A stretch of DNA of 8,339 bases from Chloroflexia bacterium (GTDB lineage: Bacteria; Chloroflexota; Chloroflexia; QHBQ01; JADMIH01): the NCBI GenBank assembly GCA_025927935.1, contig JAICKM010000282.1:1-8339 (forward strand), in the 5' to 3' direction. Shown one piece after another: positions 1-7,762 of this stretch. The notes beneath the pieces were generated by a model. The model was not told where the DNA came from, did no database searches, and saw nothing but the letters and a program-made list of their open reading frames with translations. A program made the translations under genes and the position numbers. Numbering within the stretch: position 1 is the stretch's first letter; each line of letters opens with the position of its first letter.

Positions 1-2
1 AG

Positions 3-1682
3 CAGGGTATATACTGTGACCTCAACCTCCTGGTCGGGCATTCCTATAAAGCCGGTGACGGGGTACAGGATGCGGATAAGATCGGCTGGGCCAAAGCCGT
101 GGCCTACTTCGACCCCCGGCTGATCGCCCTGCAAAAAGCCTCCGCGGCACACATCCTGACCCACCGCAACCCCTATACGGGGACGGGGTATCGCCATGAG
201 CCGGCGATCATCATTATCGAACTGCTCAACGAAAACTCGTTGATCGAAGCGTGGCACGGCGGGCGCTTGCGCGCCGGCGATGGCACCGCGCTCCCCGCCT
301 ACTATACGGATATGCTCGACCAGATGTATGCCGCGTATCTGGAGCGGCGCGCCCCGGCGGAGCAGACGCGCATCCGCGCGCTGGCCGGGGCGCCCGCGGG
401 CGCCGCGGTGCCCCGCCTCACGCCGGAAGAGTTCGCCACGGCGCCCGCCGAGCGATTCCAGGCGGAGGCGGCTTTCTATATGGAGGTCGAGCGAGATTAC
501 TTCCGGGAGATGCGGGCCTTTCTCAAGGAGACGCTGGGGGTGCGGTCGCTGCTCATCGGCAGCAACGACCACACCTATAGCCAGAGCGGCTACCCCATGA
601 TCTGGAGCAACTCCTTGCTCGACATAATGGATGGGCATATGTACTGGCAGCACCCGGATCATAGCCCGGCCCGCAACACGCCCATGGTCAACGATCCCCT
701 CCACTCCACCGTAGTGCGCCTGTCGCGGACCGCGCTGGCGGGGCAACCGTATACCGTCAGCGAGACGAATCATCTCTTCCCCGGCGATTGGATCAGCGAA
801 GGAATGCCGATTCTCGCGGCCTACGCCGGTTTCCAGGATTGGGACGGAGTGATGTGGTACACCTTCGAGCCGAAGCGCGATGCCGCCGGGGACCAGTACG
901 TGCGGGATCATTTCGATATCTCGTTCGACCCGGTGCGCATGTCCCAGCTCGCCGCGGGGGCATTGTTGTTCCTGCGCGGCGATGTGCGCGCGGGCGACAC
1001 AACGGTCGAGCGCAGCTATAGCCTGGAACAGGTGCGCGAAAGCTTGCGCCTGCCGCCGGAGGCCCGGCCGTATTTCTCGCCGGGCTTTTCGCCGCTGCTG
1101 GCCCTCCAGCACAAGGTCCGCATCGGGACGCTGGAAGGCTCCCCGGCACAACTACCCCAGGCCGAGCCAGAAGCGGACTCCTCCGCGCTCCGTTCGGATA
1201 CCGGGGAGCTGGTCTGGTATATCGGACCGGACGGGAACGGACTGGTAACGGTAGATACGCCGCGCACGCAGGCGCTGATCGGGTTTCTGCAAGGCACGGC
1301 GCCACCCCTGCGGAATCTCGCCTTCGCCGTGACGAACGTGTTCGGCACCCTCATCCTGTCCTGCCTCGATGGGGAGCCGATCAGCCGCGCCTCGCGGTTG
1401 CTGCTGACGACAGGAACGCGGGTCGAGAATACCGGCCAGCAATGGAACGCAGCGCGGACCGAGGTGACGGCGCGCGGCGGCCCGCCGCCGCGGATCGATC
1501 CGGTGCGCGGGCGCATCATGCTACGCGGTCTGGAGGATGCGGCGGCTGTTCACGTGGCGGCCCTCGATGGCGCGGGAGAACCGCTGGGCGCGCCGGTTCC
1601 CGCGGCGCAGACTCCCGCGGGATGGGTGATCACCATCGGGGAGCCGGCCACCCCCTGGTACGAGATCGTCGTCCAACGATAA
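3..1682 (+). CDS. Clan GH-A glycoside hydrolase (GH5-like), 5'-truncated
   Basis: The reading frame is open from base 3 and ends at TAA 1680-1682, leaving 559 residues. The GTG at base 99 is an internal valine, because the codons before it already read as conserved protein (GIYCDLNLLVGHSY, like strand 3 of a TIM barrel). The likely acid/base is Glu77 in LLNENS after strand 4. The likely nucleophile is Glu254 in YTVSETNH after strand 7. HMYWQHP and WDGVMWYTFEP resemble strands 6 and 8. After the barrel (about residue 300 on) comes a beta-rich C-terminal region with no obvious catalytic motif. Barrel strands 1-2 and any signal peptide lie outside the window, so location is unknown. The family is recognised only at clan level: a retaining glycosidase acting on a beta-linked sugar is likely, substrate unknown. 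It converges on the alpha-galactosidase gene across 98 bp in which I see no clear terminator. Confidence 0.8.
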   Translation, partial: QGIYCDLNLLVGHSYKAGDGVQDADKIGWAKAVAYFDPRLIALQKASAAHILTHRNPYTGTGYRHEPAIIIIELLNENSLIEAWHGGRLRAGDGTALPAYYTDMLDQMYAAYLERRAPAEQTRIRALAGAPAGAAVPRLTPEEFATAPAERFQAEAAFYMEVERDYFREMRAFLKETLGVRSLLIGSNDHTYSQSGYPMIWSNSLLDIMDGHMYWQHPDHSPARNTPMVNDPLHSTVVRLSRTALAGQPYTVSETNHLFPGDWISEGMPILAAYAGFQDWDGVMWYTFEPKRDAAGDQYVRDHFDISFDPVRMSQLAAGALLFLRGDVRAGDTTVERSYSLEQVRESLRLPPEARPYFSPGFSPLLALQHKVRIGTLEGSPAQLPQAEPEADSSALRSDTGELVWYIGPDGNGLVTVDTPRTQALIGFLQGTAPPLRNLAFAVTNVFGTLILSCLDGEPISRASRLLLTTGTRVENTGQQWNAARTEVTARGGPPPRIDPVRGRIMLRGLEDAAAVHVAALDGAGEPLGAPVPAAQTPAGWVITIGEPATPWYEIVVQR

Positions 1683-1780
1683 GTATTTCAGCCCGCTGTG
1701 CAGGAGCCGGATTTGCCGGGTCCCGCGTGCCGCCTGGTTCAATCGCCGCATCGCTGGTAATAGCAGGCGCGGCACCATGG

Positions 1781-3877
1781 TTACGGCGCTTCCACCCGTC
1801 GTATGCGCCGCACCGTGCTCTCAAAGTTGTTAATCTCGATCGGTACGCCGGCGTGCATCCAGGCGGCGCCACTGCGCGCGTCCGCGATTCCCTCGATAGT
1901 GTACAATGCACCGGGGTCGAGACCGCGCAATCGCAGGGGCGGTACCGCCGCCGGGGGCGGCAGGTGCGTGCGGAACGCAAACAACACGGCTTCCGCCTGG
2001 TCCTTGCCCACATAGAGCACGGCGGAAACCGCCTGTGCCTGGGGCGACCCCAGCCGGTACTGGTCGCCGTCTTGCACGATATGGCGGATCTCTTTGTAGA
2101 GTGCGATCCACCGGGCGGCCTCGGCCCGCTCATCCGCCGTCCAGTGCGCCAGATGCCCGCCGACGCCCAGGACGCCGCACATGCTGACATGGAAACGGAA
2201 CGCCAGTGATAGCCGGTCCGGGTTCATGTCCGTCACCCAGGCTTCCATCGTGTTCGCCGGATACACCTGCGAAAAGCCTTCCTGGATCCCCAGCCGCGCC
2301 GTCGCCTCGGTGTTGTCGCTGACCCAGATCTGGTCGGCGAAGCGTAACATGCCCAGGTCGGCGCGTCCGCCCCCGCCGCTACAGCTCTGGAAGACCACCT
2401 GCGGATGCCGCTCACGCAGCGTGCCTAGCACTCGGTACAGCCCCTGCACGTAGCGCACCCAGATTTCGCGGGCGTCGCCCGGTGCGTCCGGCCAGCCCGG
2501 CTCGCTCACGTTGCGGTTCATATCCCACTTGATGAAGGCGATATGATGCTCGGCCAGCAACCGATCGAGCACCGCGATCAGGTACTCCTGCACATCGGGC
2601 CGCCCGAGGTTGAGGACGAGTTGGTTGCGCGCTTCGCTGCGGGCGCGGCCAGGGAAGTGGATCACCCAGTCGGGATGCGCCCGATATAGCTCGCTGTTGG
2701 GGTTGACCATCTCCGGCTCGACCCATAAGCCAAAGTCCATCCCCAGGGCGTTGACCTGTTCGATCAGGGGCGCGAGGCCGCGCGGAAACTTGCGCTCGTC
2801 AGGCCACCAGTCACCCAGCCCGGCATTATCGGTGGTGCGCCCATGGAACCAGCCGTCGTCGACGACGAACAGTTCGACGCCCAGCGGGGCCGCCAAGGCC
2901 GCCAGTTGAACTTGCGACGGCTCGTCCACGGCGAACGTCGTCGCCTCCCAGGAGTTATAGAGCACTTTATGCGGCATACGCCCATGCGGCAGCACCCGGT
3001 CGCGGATGAAGTCGTGCAGGCGCCGGCTCATGCCGCCGAAGCCCGCCGCGGTAAAACCGCCAAAGCTAGGCGGCGTGGTAAAGCTCTGCCTGGCGTCGAG
3101 CCGCCAGGCGAAATCCCAGTCGTTGATGCCCAGGCTCACGCGCGTCGCCTGGTACTCCGTGACCTCGGCGGCGAGCTTCCAGTTGCCGCTCCACTCCAGC
3201 AGGCCAAACCAGACCTCGCCCATCTCTTCCCCCGCCGTTCCGGCCTCCACAGCAAACCAGGGATTGTGCTGATGGCTGGTCGTGAGCCGCCGGCTTTCCA
3301 GGATCTTGACGCCATGGATGAGCGGCTCGCGGCGGATGTGCATCTCGTCGAGCCAGCGCCCGGTCACGTGGGTCAGGCGATAGTCGATACCCGGCGGCAG
3401 GTGCCATTGCGCCGACCAGATGCGCTCGATATGGACCGGGGCATCACCGTCGTTGCTCACCGTCGCCCAGCGCTCGATGAGGTCGTAGGCGGCATGTACG
3501 CGGTAGTGGAGCGTTACCCGAAAGGGATAGTCACGGTCGCGTAGGGCGATGCGCAACTCCGGCGTATCGCCCTCGTGCAGGTCATAACCGGCGAAGCGTA
3601 GGACCACGTCGCGCACGCCGTTGGCGAAGGTGACCTTGAGGCAGGGTTCGATAAATTTGATCCCGCCATGGCCGGGGTACTCTTCGGGCGTGCGCTGGGC
3701 GGGGGTATCGAACGAGGTCGAGAAGGCCGGATCGGGCGCCGGGGCATAATCCGCGACGCGCGGCAGCCGCGGTCCCCAATAACGGTGGGCCAGCAGGCCG
3801 GCGTTGTTGACGCCGAAGGCATAGCCGGAAGTCTCTGTCTCCAGCACCCAATTTTGCTCTGATGCGTGAATTACCAC
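1781..3877 (-). CDS. GH36 alpha-galactosidase
   Basis: Encodes a 698-residue enzyme that should release terminal alpha-1,6-galactose from raffinose-type oligosaccharides, melibiose or galactomannan fragments by a retaining mechanism. Length is close to bacterial GH36 enzymes (roughly 700-730). The order is an N-terminal beta-sandwich (about 1-280), a TIM barrel (about 300-620) and a C-terminal beta domain. Visible motifs are VVDDGWF (Asp340/Asp341, substrate binding), GLWVEPEMVNP, IKWDMNR with nucleophile Asp452, CSGGGGR (Cys499) and VSDNTEATAR with acid/base Asp521. The 69-residue gap between the catalytic Asps fits the family. The frame is open 73 codons further upstream, but that stretch is not protein-like. 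GTG 3877 is preceded by GAGGAG at 7-nt spacing and begins the conserved N-terminus. No signal peptide is seen, so it is probably cytosolic and dependent on an uptake system outside the window. It is transcribed divergently from the membrane-anchored propeller gene. Confidence 0.95.
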   Translation of the reverse strand: MVIHASEQNWVLETETSGYAFGVNNAGLLAHRYWGPRLPRVADYAPAPDPAFSTSFDTPAQRTPEEYPGHGGIKFIEPCLKVTFANGVRDVVLRFAGYDLHEGDTPELRIALRDRDYPFRVTLHYRVHAAYDLIERWATVSNDGDAPVHIERIWSAQWHLPPGIDYRLTHVTGRWLDEMHIRREPLIHGVKILESRRLTTSHQHNPWFAVEAGTAGEEMGEVWFGLLEWSGNWKLAAEVTEYQATRVSLGINDWDFAWRLDARQSFTTPPSFGGFTAAGFGGMSRRLHDFIRDRVLPHGRMPHKVLYNSWEATTFAVDEPSQVQLAALAAPLGVELFVVDDGWFHGRTTDNAGLGDWWPDERKFPRGLAPLIEQVNALGMDFGLWVEPEMVNPNSELYRAHPDWVIHFPGRARSEARNQLVLNLGRPDVQEYLIAVLDRLLAEHHIAFIKWDMNRNVSEPGWPDAPGDAREIWVRYVQGLYRVLGTLRERHPQVVFQSCSGGGGRADLGMLRFADQIWVSDNTEATARLGIQEGFSQVYPANTMEAWVTDMNPDRLSLAFRFHVSMCGVLGVGGHLAHWTADERAEAARWIALYKEIRHIVQDGDQYRLGSPQAQAVSAVLYVGKDQAEAVLFAFRTHLPPPAAVPPLRLRGLDPGALYTIEGIADARSGAAWMHAGVPIEINNFESTVRRIRRVEAP

Positions 3878-3884
3878 CCCGTTA

Positions 3885-3890
3885 CTCCTC
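3885..3890 (-). promoter_or_regulatory. Shine-Dalgarno site of the alpha-galactosidase gene
   Basis: On the minus strand GAGGAG is followed by 7 nt and then GTG (3877-3875). This near-consensus site decides the start: it selects the GTG and excludes the 73-codon upstream extension, which would overlap the start of the divergent gene. Confidence 0.8.
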
Positions 3891-3941
3891 TCTGCGGGAT
3901 AAAGCGCCGCGCGGTTACGGCAGACGCCGGCCCGATGTCCA

Positions 3942-3963
3942 CAGTACACAAGATGTGTTGCTG
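3942..3963. promoter_or_regulatory. Inverted repeat, possible operator in divergent intergenic region
   Basis: The core is ACACA-AGA-TGTGT (3946-3958), perfect 5-bp arms around 3 bp. It is flanked imperfectly by CAG (3942-3944) and CTG (3961-3963). It is AT-richer than its surroundings and lies about 65 bp upstream of the alpha-galactosidase GTG and about 95 bp upstream of the divergent gene. That is a plausible place for a sugar-responsive repressor, but no regulator gene is in the window and short repeats arise by chance. No convincing -10/-35 pair was found for the alpha-galactosidase. Confidence 0.3.
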
Positions 3964-4039
3964 GAGGCGCACCCAGGTTTTGGGCCGCCCGGCAGCCGGC
4001 CCGGGTTTCCGCCCTCAGCCGGCGCCTCGCCCCCGGTAG

Positions 4040-4045
4040 TATAAT
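4040..4045 (+). promoter_or_regulatory. Perfect -10 box (TATAAT) before the TPR/propeller gene
   Basis: TATAAT stands out in GC-rich surroundings and ends 11 nt before the ATG at 4057. No good -35 hexamer lies 16-18 nt upstream. Transcription would start near 4052. That leaves only about 5 nt of leader before ATG 4057, or about 26 nt before the in-frame ATG 4078, which is preceded by AGGA at 4-nt spacing. Confidence 0.5.
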
Positions 4046-4056
4046 GTAGGCAAGCC

Positions 4057-5901
4057 ATGATGCGCGAACAGGACGACATGCCGGTTGCGGCCGCAATCGA
4101 AGAATTAGATGTCCCGCTGCGCGGGGCGCCGGCCCGCGCCCTCCGCTGGGAGGGGCTGCTTGGCCTGCTCCTAGTGCTGGGGCTGAGCGGCTTCAGCCTG
4201 GGCCAGTGGTGGGATCAGCAGAGTCGTGCCGAGCATTACCGCGCGGGCACACGTGCTGCCGCCATCCTTGACTGGGACACCGCACGCAGCGAGTTCGCCG
4301 CGGCCACGGGCTACGCTGACGCTGACACCCGCCGGGCCGGCGCACAGCGCAACATCACCACGCGCGAACGCCAGTACGCCGCGGCCCTCGCCGCCACCGG
4401 CCGGTCCGATTGGGTCGGTGCGCTCGCTGCCCTCCAACCCCTGCAAACGATAGCTCCTCACTACCGTGACGCGACCGTGCTGGCCGCCAACAGCCTCCAG
4501 GCGGCGGCGACCGCGGCGCTGACCGGCGCCGTCGCCTTGCGTCTACAGGCAGAGCCACCCGGCCTCTATCGTTTTGGCGCGACGGGTTGGCAACGGCTCC
4601 TGGACAGCGACCGGGAGAGCCGCGTGCGGGCCGCCTGCCCCGGTGGCGCCGTGCTCTACGACGTTGCCGCCTGGCCCGGCACCGGCACCCCGGTGCTGCC
4701 CGCGCCGCCGGGCGATGCCGGGGCGGGCGGCTGGTCCGGGATGCCGCGGCAGTTGCTGCTGGACGCGCCCGCGGGCGCCTGGCGCGGGCGGCTGACCGTG
4801 GATCCGGACCCGCGCTCCCGCTACCTCTGCACGACAGACGGCGTATGGACCCTGCGCCCGTCCACCGCGCCCGGCGCCGGCGCGGCCATCCCCGCGCTCG
4901 CCCTCTACTACCAGGATTTTGTGACCGGACGCCGGGTGGCCCCCGTGTTGCCCGGTCCAGGCTGGTTTATCGCCGCCATCCAGCCGCAGGCCGGCGGGCT
5001 GATCCTGGCCGATGTGCTGGATAGCGCCGGGCAGCCCTGGCACACCCGGCTCGCCATAGCCCGGCTCGACGGTAGCGGCTTCAAGGTTTTGCTGGATCAG
5101 CCCGGCCTGATCGTCGACTGCCTCAGCGATCCAGACGGTCCCTACGTCCTGGCGACGCTGCTGAGCGCGGGCGTCGGCGGCACCGGCACCTACACCACCT
5201 TCCTCCTTGACACCACCGCCAAAACTTCGCCCCACGCGCTGGCGGCCGTCACCCAGGGACGCACAGCCCTCGCGCCGCTCAGCGGCTTCCAGGCGACCTT
5301 TCTCCAGCACCCGGCGCGCGCCGGCCAGGTTTTGCTCCGCTATCCTGAGGGCGACAGGCAAGCCATCCGCCTGCTCGATCTCCGGCAACCCGATCATCCG
5401 CTGCTCGATGCACAGGTGACCGCGGCGGCGGGCGGGATACAGCCGCCGGTTGCCAACCCGGCGGACGGGAGCCTGCTGTTGCTGAACGCGATGCGCGAGG
5501 ACGGCGACCCCGCGGAGGTCTCCGGCGTCCAAGTCACCCCGCAGAACACGATCCGTCCTGTGCAGTTCGCCATCCCGGCCTTCGGGAACCTGTGGGTGCG
5601 CGCGGGCCGCGTGTTGTCGCTCAACATGTGGAGCTACGGCACCAACGACCCATGGCACCTCACGCTCTATAGCCAACCCCTCGCCGGGTCGCCGCCCGAC
5701 CCGCCGGATCGCGCGATCTATAGCGCCACCCAGCAACTGGCCGGCGATCCGATCATACCCTTGCGCATCGCCCTGAACTGGCTGGTCTACGCCGGCTCGG
5801 ACGGCACGCTGCACGGTCGCAGTTACGACGGCACGCTTGATATGCCGCTGCCCTGGACCGCCACCGGCTTCCCGATTGACGATCTCTGGGCGCAACCCTG
5901 A
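4057..5901 (+). CDS. Membrane-anchored protein with TPR-like helices and beta-propeller-like domain, function unknown
   Basis: Encodes 614 residues. One hydrophobic segment (about 32-48, GLLGLLLVLGLSGFSLG) follows Arg22, Arg27 and Arg30, so the positive-inside rule suggests N-terminus in, bulk outside. Two TPR-like units follow at about 58-99 and 104-148, with the pattern Y-x-x-G...DW-x-x-A...F-x-x-A-x-GY-x-DA. From about 170 to the end, short beta-rich modules resemble TolB/WD-like propeller blades, for example LAIARLDGSGFKVLL near 332 and YAGSDGTLHGRSYDGT near 580. I see no catalytic motif. Starts at 4057, 4060 and 4078 are all possible; 4057 gives the longest form, and 4078 fits the TATAAT and an AGGA better. 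It may be a surface scaffold or sensor, but a link to sugar metabolism rests only on neighbours. A 450-codon antisense frame (4543-5895) is a composition shadow. A hairpin terminator follows the stop codon. Confidence 0.8.
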   Translation: MMREQDDMPVAAAIEELDVPLRGAPARALRWEGLLGLLLVLGLSGFSLGQWWDQQSRAEHYRAGTRAAAILDWDTARSEFAAATGYADADTRRAGAQRNITTRERQYAAALAATGRSDWVGALAALQPLQTIAPHYRDATVLAANSLQAAATAALTGAVALRLQAEPPGLYRFGATGWQRLLDSDRESRVRAACPGGAVLYDVAAWPGTGTPVLPAPPGDAGAGGWSGMPRQLLLDAPAGAWRGRLTVDPDPRSRYLCTTDGVWTLRPSTAPGAGAAIPALALYYQDFVTGRRVAPVLPGPGWFIAAIQPQAGGLILADVLDSAGQPWHTRLAIARLDGSGFKVLLDQPGLIVDCLSDPDGPYVLATLLSAGVGGTGTYTTFLLDTTAKTSPHALAAVTQGRTALAPLSGFQATFLQHPARAGQVLLRYPEGDRQAIRLLDLRQPDHPLLDAQVTAAAGGIQPPVANPADGSLLLLNAMREDGDPAEVSGVQVTPQNTIRPVQFAIPAFGNLWVRAGRVLSLNMWSYGTNDPWHLTLYSQPLAGSPPDPPDRAIYSATQQLAGDPIIPLRIALNWLVYAGSDGTLHGRSYDGTLDMPLPWTATGFPIDDLWAQP

Positions 5902-5932
5902 GCTTGACGCGCCTGCTCATTTGGGACGTGGC

Positions 5933-5962
5933 GGGCGGCTCCAACCGCCCATCTTTCTGTGT
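5933..5962 (+). terminator. Probable Rho-independent terminator
   Basis: Stem GGGCGG (5933-5938) pairs with CCGCCC (5945-5950) around the 6-nt loop CTCCAA, followed by the T-rich tail ATCTTTCTGTGT. It begins 31 nt after the stop of the membrane-anchored protein gene. The stem is short but all G-C; the U tract is interrupted, so efficiency may be moderate. It would separate that transcript from the downstream GH13 gene. Confidence 0.5.
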
Positions 5963-5981
5963 AATCGTGTCCACGTAGCAC

Positions 5982-5996
5982 TGCCCGCGTCGGGCA
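5982..5996. repeat. Short perfect inverted repeat upstream of the GH13 gene
   Basis: TGCCCG-CGT-CGGGCA: perfect 6-bp arms around 3 bp, about 118 bp before the GH13 start. No T tract follows, so it is not an intrinsic terminator. A weak extended -10-like TGGCATAAC lies at 6004-6012, just downstream, so the repeat would overlap the -35 region. It could be an operator; chance is also possible at this GC content. Confidence 0.3.
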
Positions 5997-6095
5997 CGTT
6001 ACATGGCATAACGTGAAGACGGCTCGCCCGCGAACCGATACCGGCGCCATGCCAGGCATTCCGACCGGGTGGCGCATGGTTGCTATTACCAGGCG

Positions 6096-6101
6096 AAAGG
6101 A
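6096..6101 (+). promoter_or_regulatory. Shine-Dalgarno-like site for the GH13 gene
   Basis: AAAGGA lies 12 nt before ATG 6114, a somewhat long spacing. It supports 6114 over the in-frame GTG at 6069, which has no comparable site and would add 15 residues (AHGCYYQAKGHNES and the start) unlike the family N-terminus. Confidence 0.5.
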
Positions 6102-6113
6102 CACAACGAAAGT

Positions 6114-7586
6114 ATGGCTATCCAAACTCCAGATTGGGTCAAGCATGCCGTGTTCTACCAGATTTTCCCGGATCGCTTCGCCCGCAGCCCGCGGACCCGG
6201 CACCCGCGCGGGATACAGTTCAAAGCCTGGGGCAGCCCGCCCGCGGAGCAGGGCTACCAGGGTGGCGATCTGCTCGGCGTCGTCGATCACCTGGACTACC
6301 TGCAACAACTCGGTATTAACGCGATTTATCTCAACCCGATCTTTGCTTCGGCGTCCAACCACCGCTACCACACCTACGACTATTTCCAGGTGGACCCGCT
6401 GCTAGGCGGTAATGACGCCCTGCGCGAATTGCTGGATCGAGCACACATCATGGGCATCAAAGTGGTGCTTGACGGCGTGTTCAACCATGCCAGCCGTGGT
6501 TTCTGGCAGTTCCATCATATCCTGGAGAACGGCGGGGACTCACCCTACCTCGACTGGTTCACGGTTCATGGCTGGCCGCTGCGTCCCTATCGGGAATCGG
6601 ACGCGCATCCGCTCAACTACGAAGCCTGGATCGGTCTGCCCGCGTTGCCCAAATTCAACACGGCTAACCCCGGCGTGCGCGACATGATCATGGCGGTGGG
6701 CCGGCACTGGCTCGAATTCGGCATCGATGGCTGGCGGCTCGACGTGCCCGATGAGATCGACGACGACAGCTTCTGGCAGGAGTTTCGCCGGGTGGTCAAG
6801 GGCGCCAATCCCGATGCCTATATTGTGGGCGAGGTCTGGCGCCCGGCGCAGCGCTGGTTGCAGGGCGACCAGTTCGACGCCGTGATGAACTACGTGTTCG
6901 CGCGCATCGCCATGGGCTTCTTCGGCGCGGAGACCCTCAATACCACAGTGCGGCCCGGCGGCTACGAGTTTGTGCCGTTGACGGCGGAGGAGGGGCGCCG
7001 GCGGATCGACGCCATGCTGGGCCTCTACGACTGGCAGATCGATCTGGTCCAACTGAACATGCTCGACAGCCACGATACCCCGCGCGCCCTGTGGCAACTG
7101 GGCGGGGATGTGAGTGCCCTGAAGCTCTGTGTGCTCTTGCAGATGACAATGCCGGGCGCGCCCAACATCTATTACGGCAGCGAGATCGGTATGACTGGCG
7201 GCCCCGACCCCGGCAGCCGCGGCGCGTTCCCCTGGGACGACGCGGACAAGTGGAACACGGACCTGCTTGACTACTACCGCCGCGCCGTCCGTCTGCGTCA
7301 TCAGTATCCGGCGTTGCGCACCGGTAGCTTCACTGCGCTCTACGGGGAGACCGGGGTCTACGCTTTCCTGCGCGAGCAAGACGGCCAACAGGTGATTGCC
7401 GCCTTCAACGCCAATAAGGAGCCGGCGACGGTGGATCTGCCGTTGCCGCCCGGCCCGGCGGCTGGCCGGAGTTTCGGGGCGGCCTGGGGGGACGGCGACT
7501 ATACCACGAGCGGAGACCGGCTATCCGGCGTCCGCATCCCCGCTCGCGGAGGTGTTGTGCTGGCAACCGCCGCGCCGCAACGGTAG
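6114..7586 (+). CDS. GH13 cyclomaltodextrinase/neopullulanase-type alpha-glucan hydrolase
   Basis: Encodes 490 residues of alpha-amylase superfamily. It should hydrolyse alpha-1,4 (possibly some alpha-1,6) bonds in maltodextrins, cyclodextrins or pullulan fragments. The N-terminus VFYQIFPDRF and the stretch IYLNPIFAS followed by NHRYHTYDY are typical of the neopullulanase group (GH13_20-like). Conserved regions in order: DGVFNH (Asp120-His125), LPKFN in place of the subfamily's usual MPKLN, GWRLDV with nucleophile Asp210, GEVW with acid/base Glu240, and DSHDTPR with transition-state stabiliser Asp321. A C-terminal beta-sandwich spans about 405-490. There is no CBM34-like N-terminal domain, which most classical members use for dimerisation, and no signal peptide, so it is probably cytosolic. 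It starts 212 nt after the preceding stop, beyond a terminator, and converges on the broken GH13 gene. Exact substrate and subfamily are uncertain. Confidence 0.93.
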   Translation: MAIQTPDWVKHAVFYQIFPDRFARSPRTRHPRGIQFKAWGSPPAEQGYQGGDLLGVVDHLDYLQQLGINAIYLNPIFASASNHRYHTYDYFQVDPLLGGNDALRELLDRAHIMGIKVVLDGVFNHASRGFWQFHHILENGGDSPYLDWFTVHGWPLRPYRESDAHPLNYEAWIGLPALPKFNTANPGVRDMIMAVGRHWLEFGIDGWRLDVPDEIDDDSFWQEFRRVVKGANPDAYIVGEVWRPAQRWLQGDQFDAVMNYVFARIAMGFFGAETLNTTVRPGGYEFVPLTAEEGRRRIDAMLGLYDWQIDLVQLNMLDSHDTPRALWQLGGDVSALKLCVLLQMTMPGAPNIYYGSEIGMTGGPDPGSRGAFPWDDADKWNTDLLDYYRRAVRLRHQYPALRTGSFTALYGETGVYAFLREQDGQQVIAAFNANKEPATVDLPLPPGPAAGRSFGAAWGDGDYTTSGDRLSGVRIPARGGVVLATAAPQR

Positions 7587-7762
7587 CGTTCCCTGTTTCC
7601 CGCTGCACGACCCGCGGCGGCGAGGGGAGGGTACGCTTGCCCGTCACGGCGATCAGGCGCGCAAAGGGCGATTGTGTGCCAAACCAGGGCGCGATCATGG
7701 GTATAGGCGCGCGTATCGTAGCCGCGGTTCGGCGCCCGGTCGAAGATTGGTTGCAGAGCCGG
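7587..7762. other. Convergent intergenic spacer, no recognised feature
   Basis: These 176 bp lie between the stops of the GH13 enzyme and the GH13 pseudogene. Frames on both strands are open for short stretches, but none gives recognisable protein. No hairpin with a T tract was seen. It could include remnants of the rearrangement, without positive evidence. Confidence 0.4.

Noticed and set aside
1683..1780. Possible bidirectional terminator between the convergent genes (CCGG-ATTTG-CCGG)
   Set aside because: Arms are only 4 bp and no T-rich tract follows on either strand.
1442..2209. 255-codon plus-strand frame across the convergent gene ends
   Set aside because: It overlaps the ends of two well-supported genes in the wrong frame or strand, and its product is Arg/Gly-rich.
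2843..3544. 233-codon plus-strand frame inside the alpha-galactosidase
   Set aside because: It is antisense to conserved GH36 sequence and reads as an unstructured Arg/Ala-rich peptide.
3878..4096. 73-codon upstream extension of the alpha-galactosidase frame to an ATG at 4096
   Set aside because: The extension is Arg/Ala/Pro-rich without family similarity, overlaps the start and TATAAT of the divergent gene, and has no ribosome site. The GTG at 3877 has a near-perfect one.
4543..5895. 450-codon open frame antisense to the TPR/propeller gene
   Set aside because: Composition shadow in high-GC DNA: the product is low-complexity and Arg/Gly-rich, while the plus strand has a transmembrane segment and TPR-like repeats.
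6540..7388. 282-codon frame antisense to the GH13 gene
   Set aside because: The plus strand carries all GH13 catalytic motifs in this interval; the antisense product has no recognisable features.
7587..7762. Coding remnant or tRNA in the spacer between the GH13 genes
   Set aside because: No frame gives a recognisable motif, and no cloverleaf or T-arm consensus is visible.
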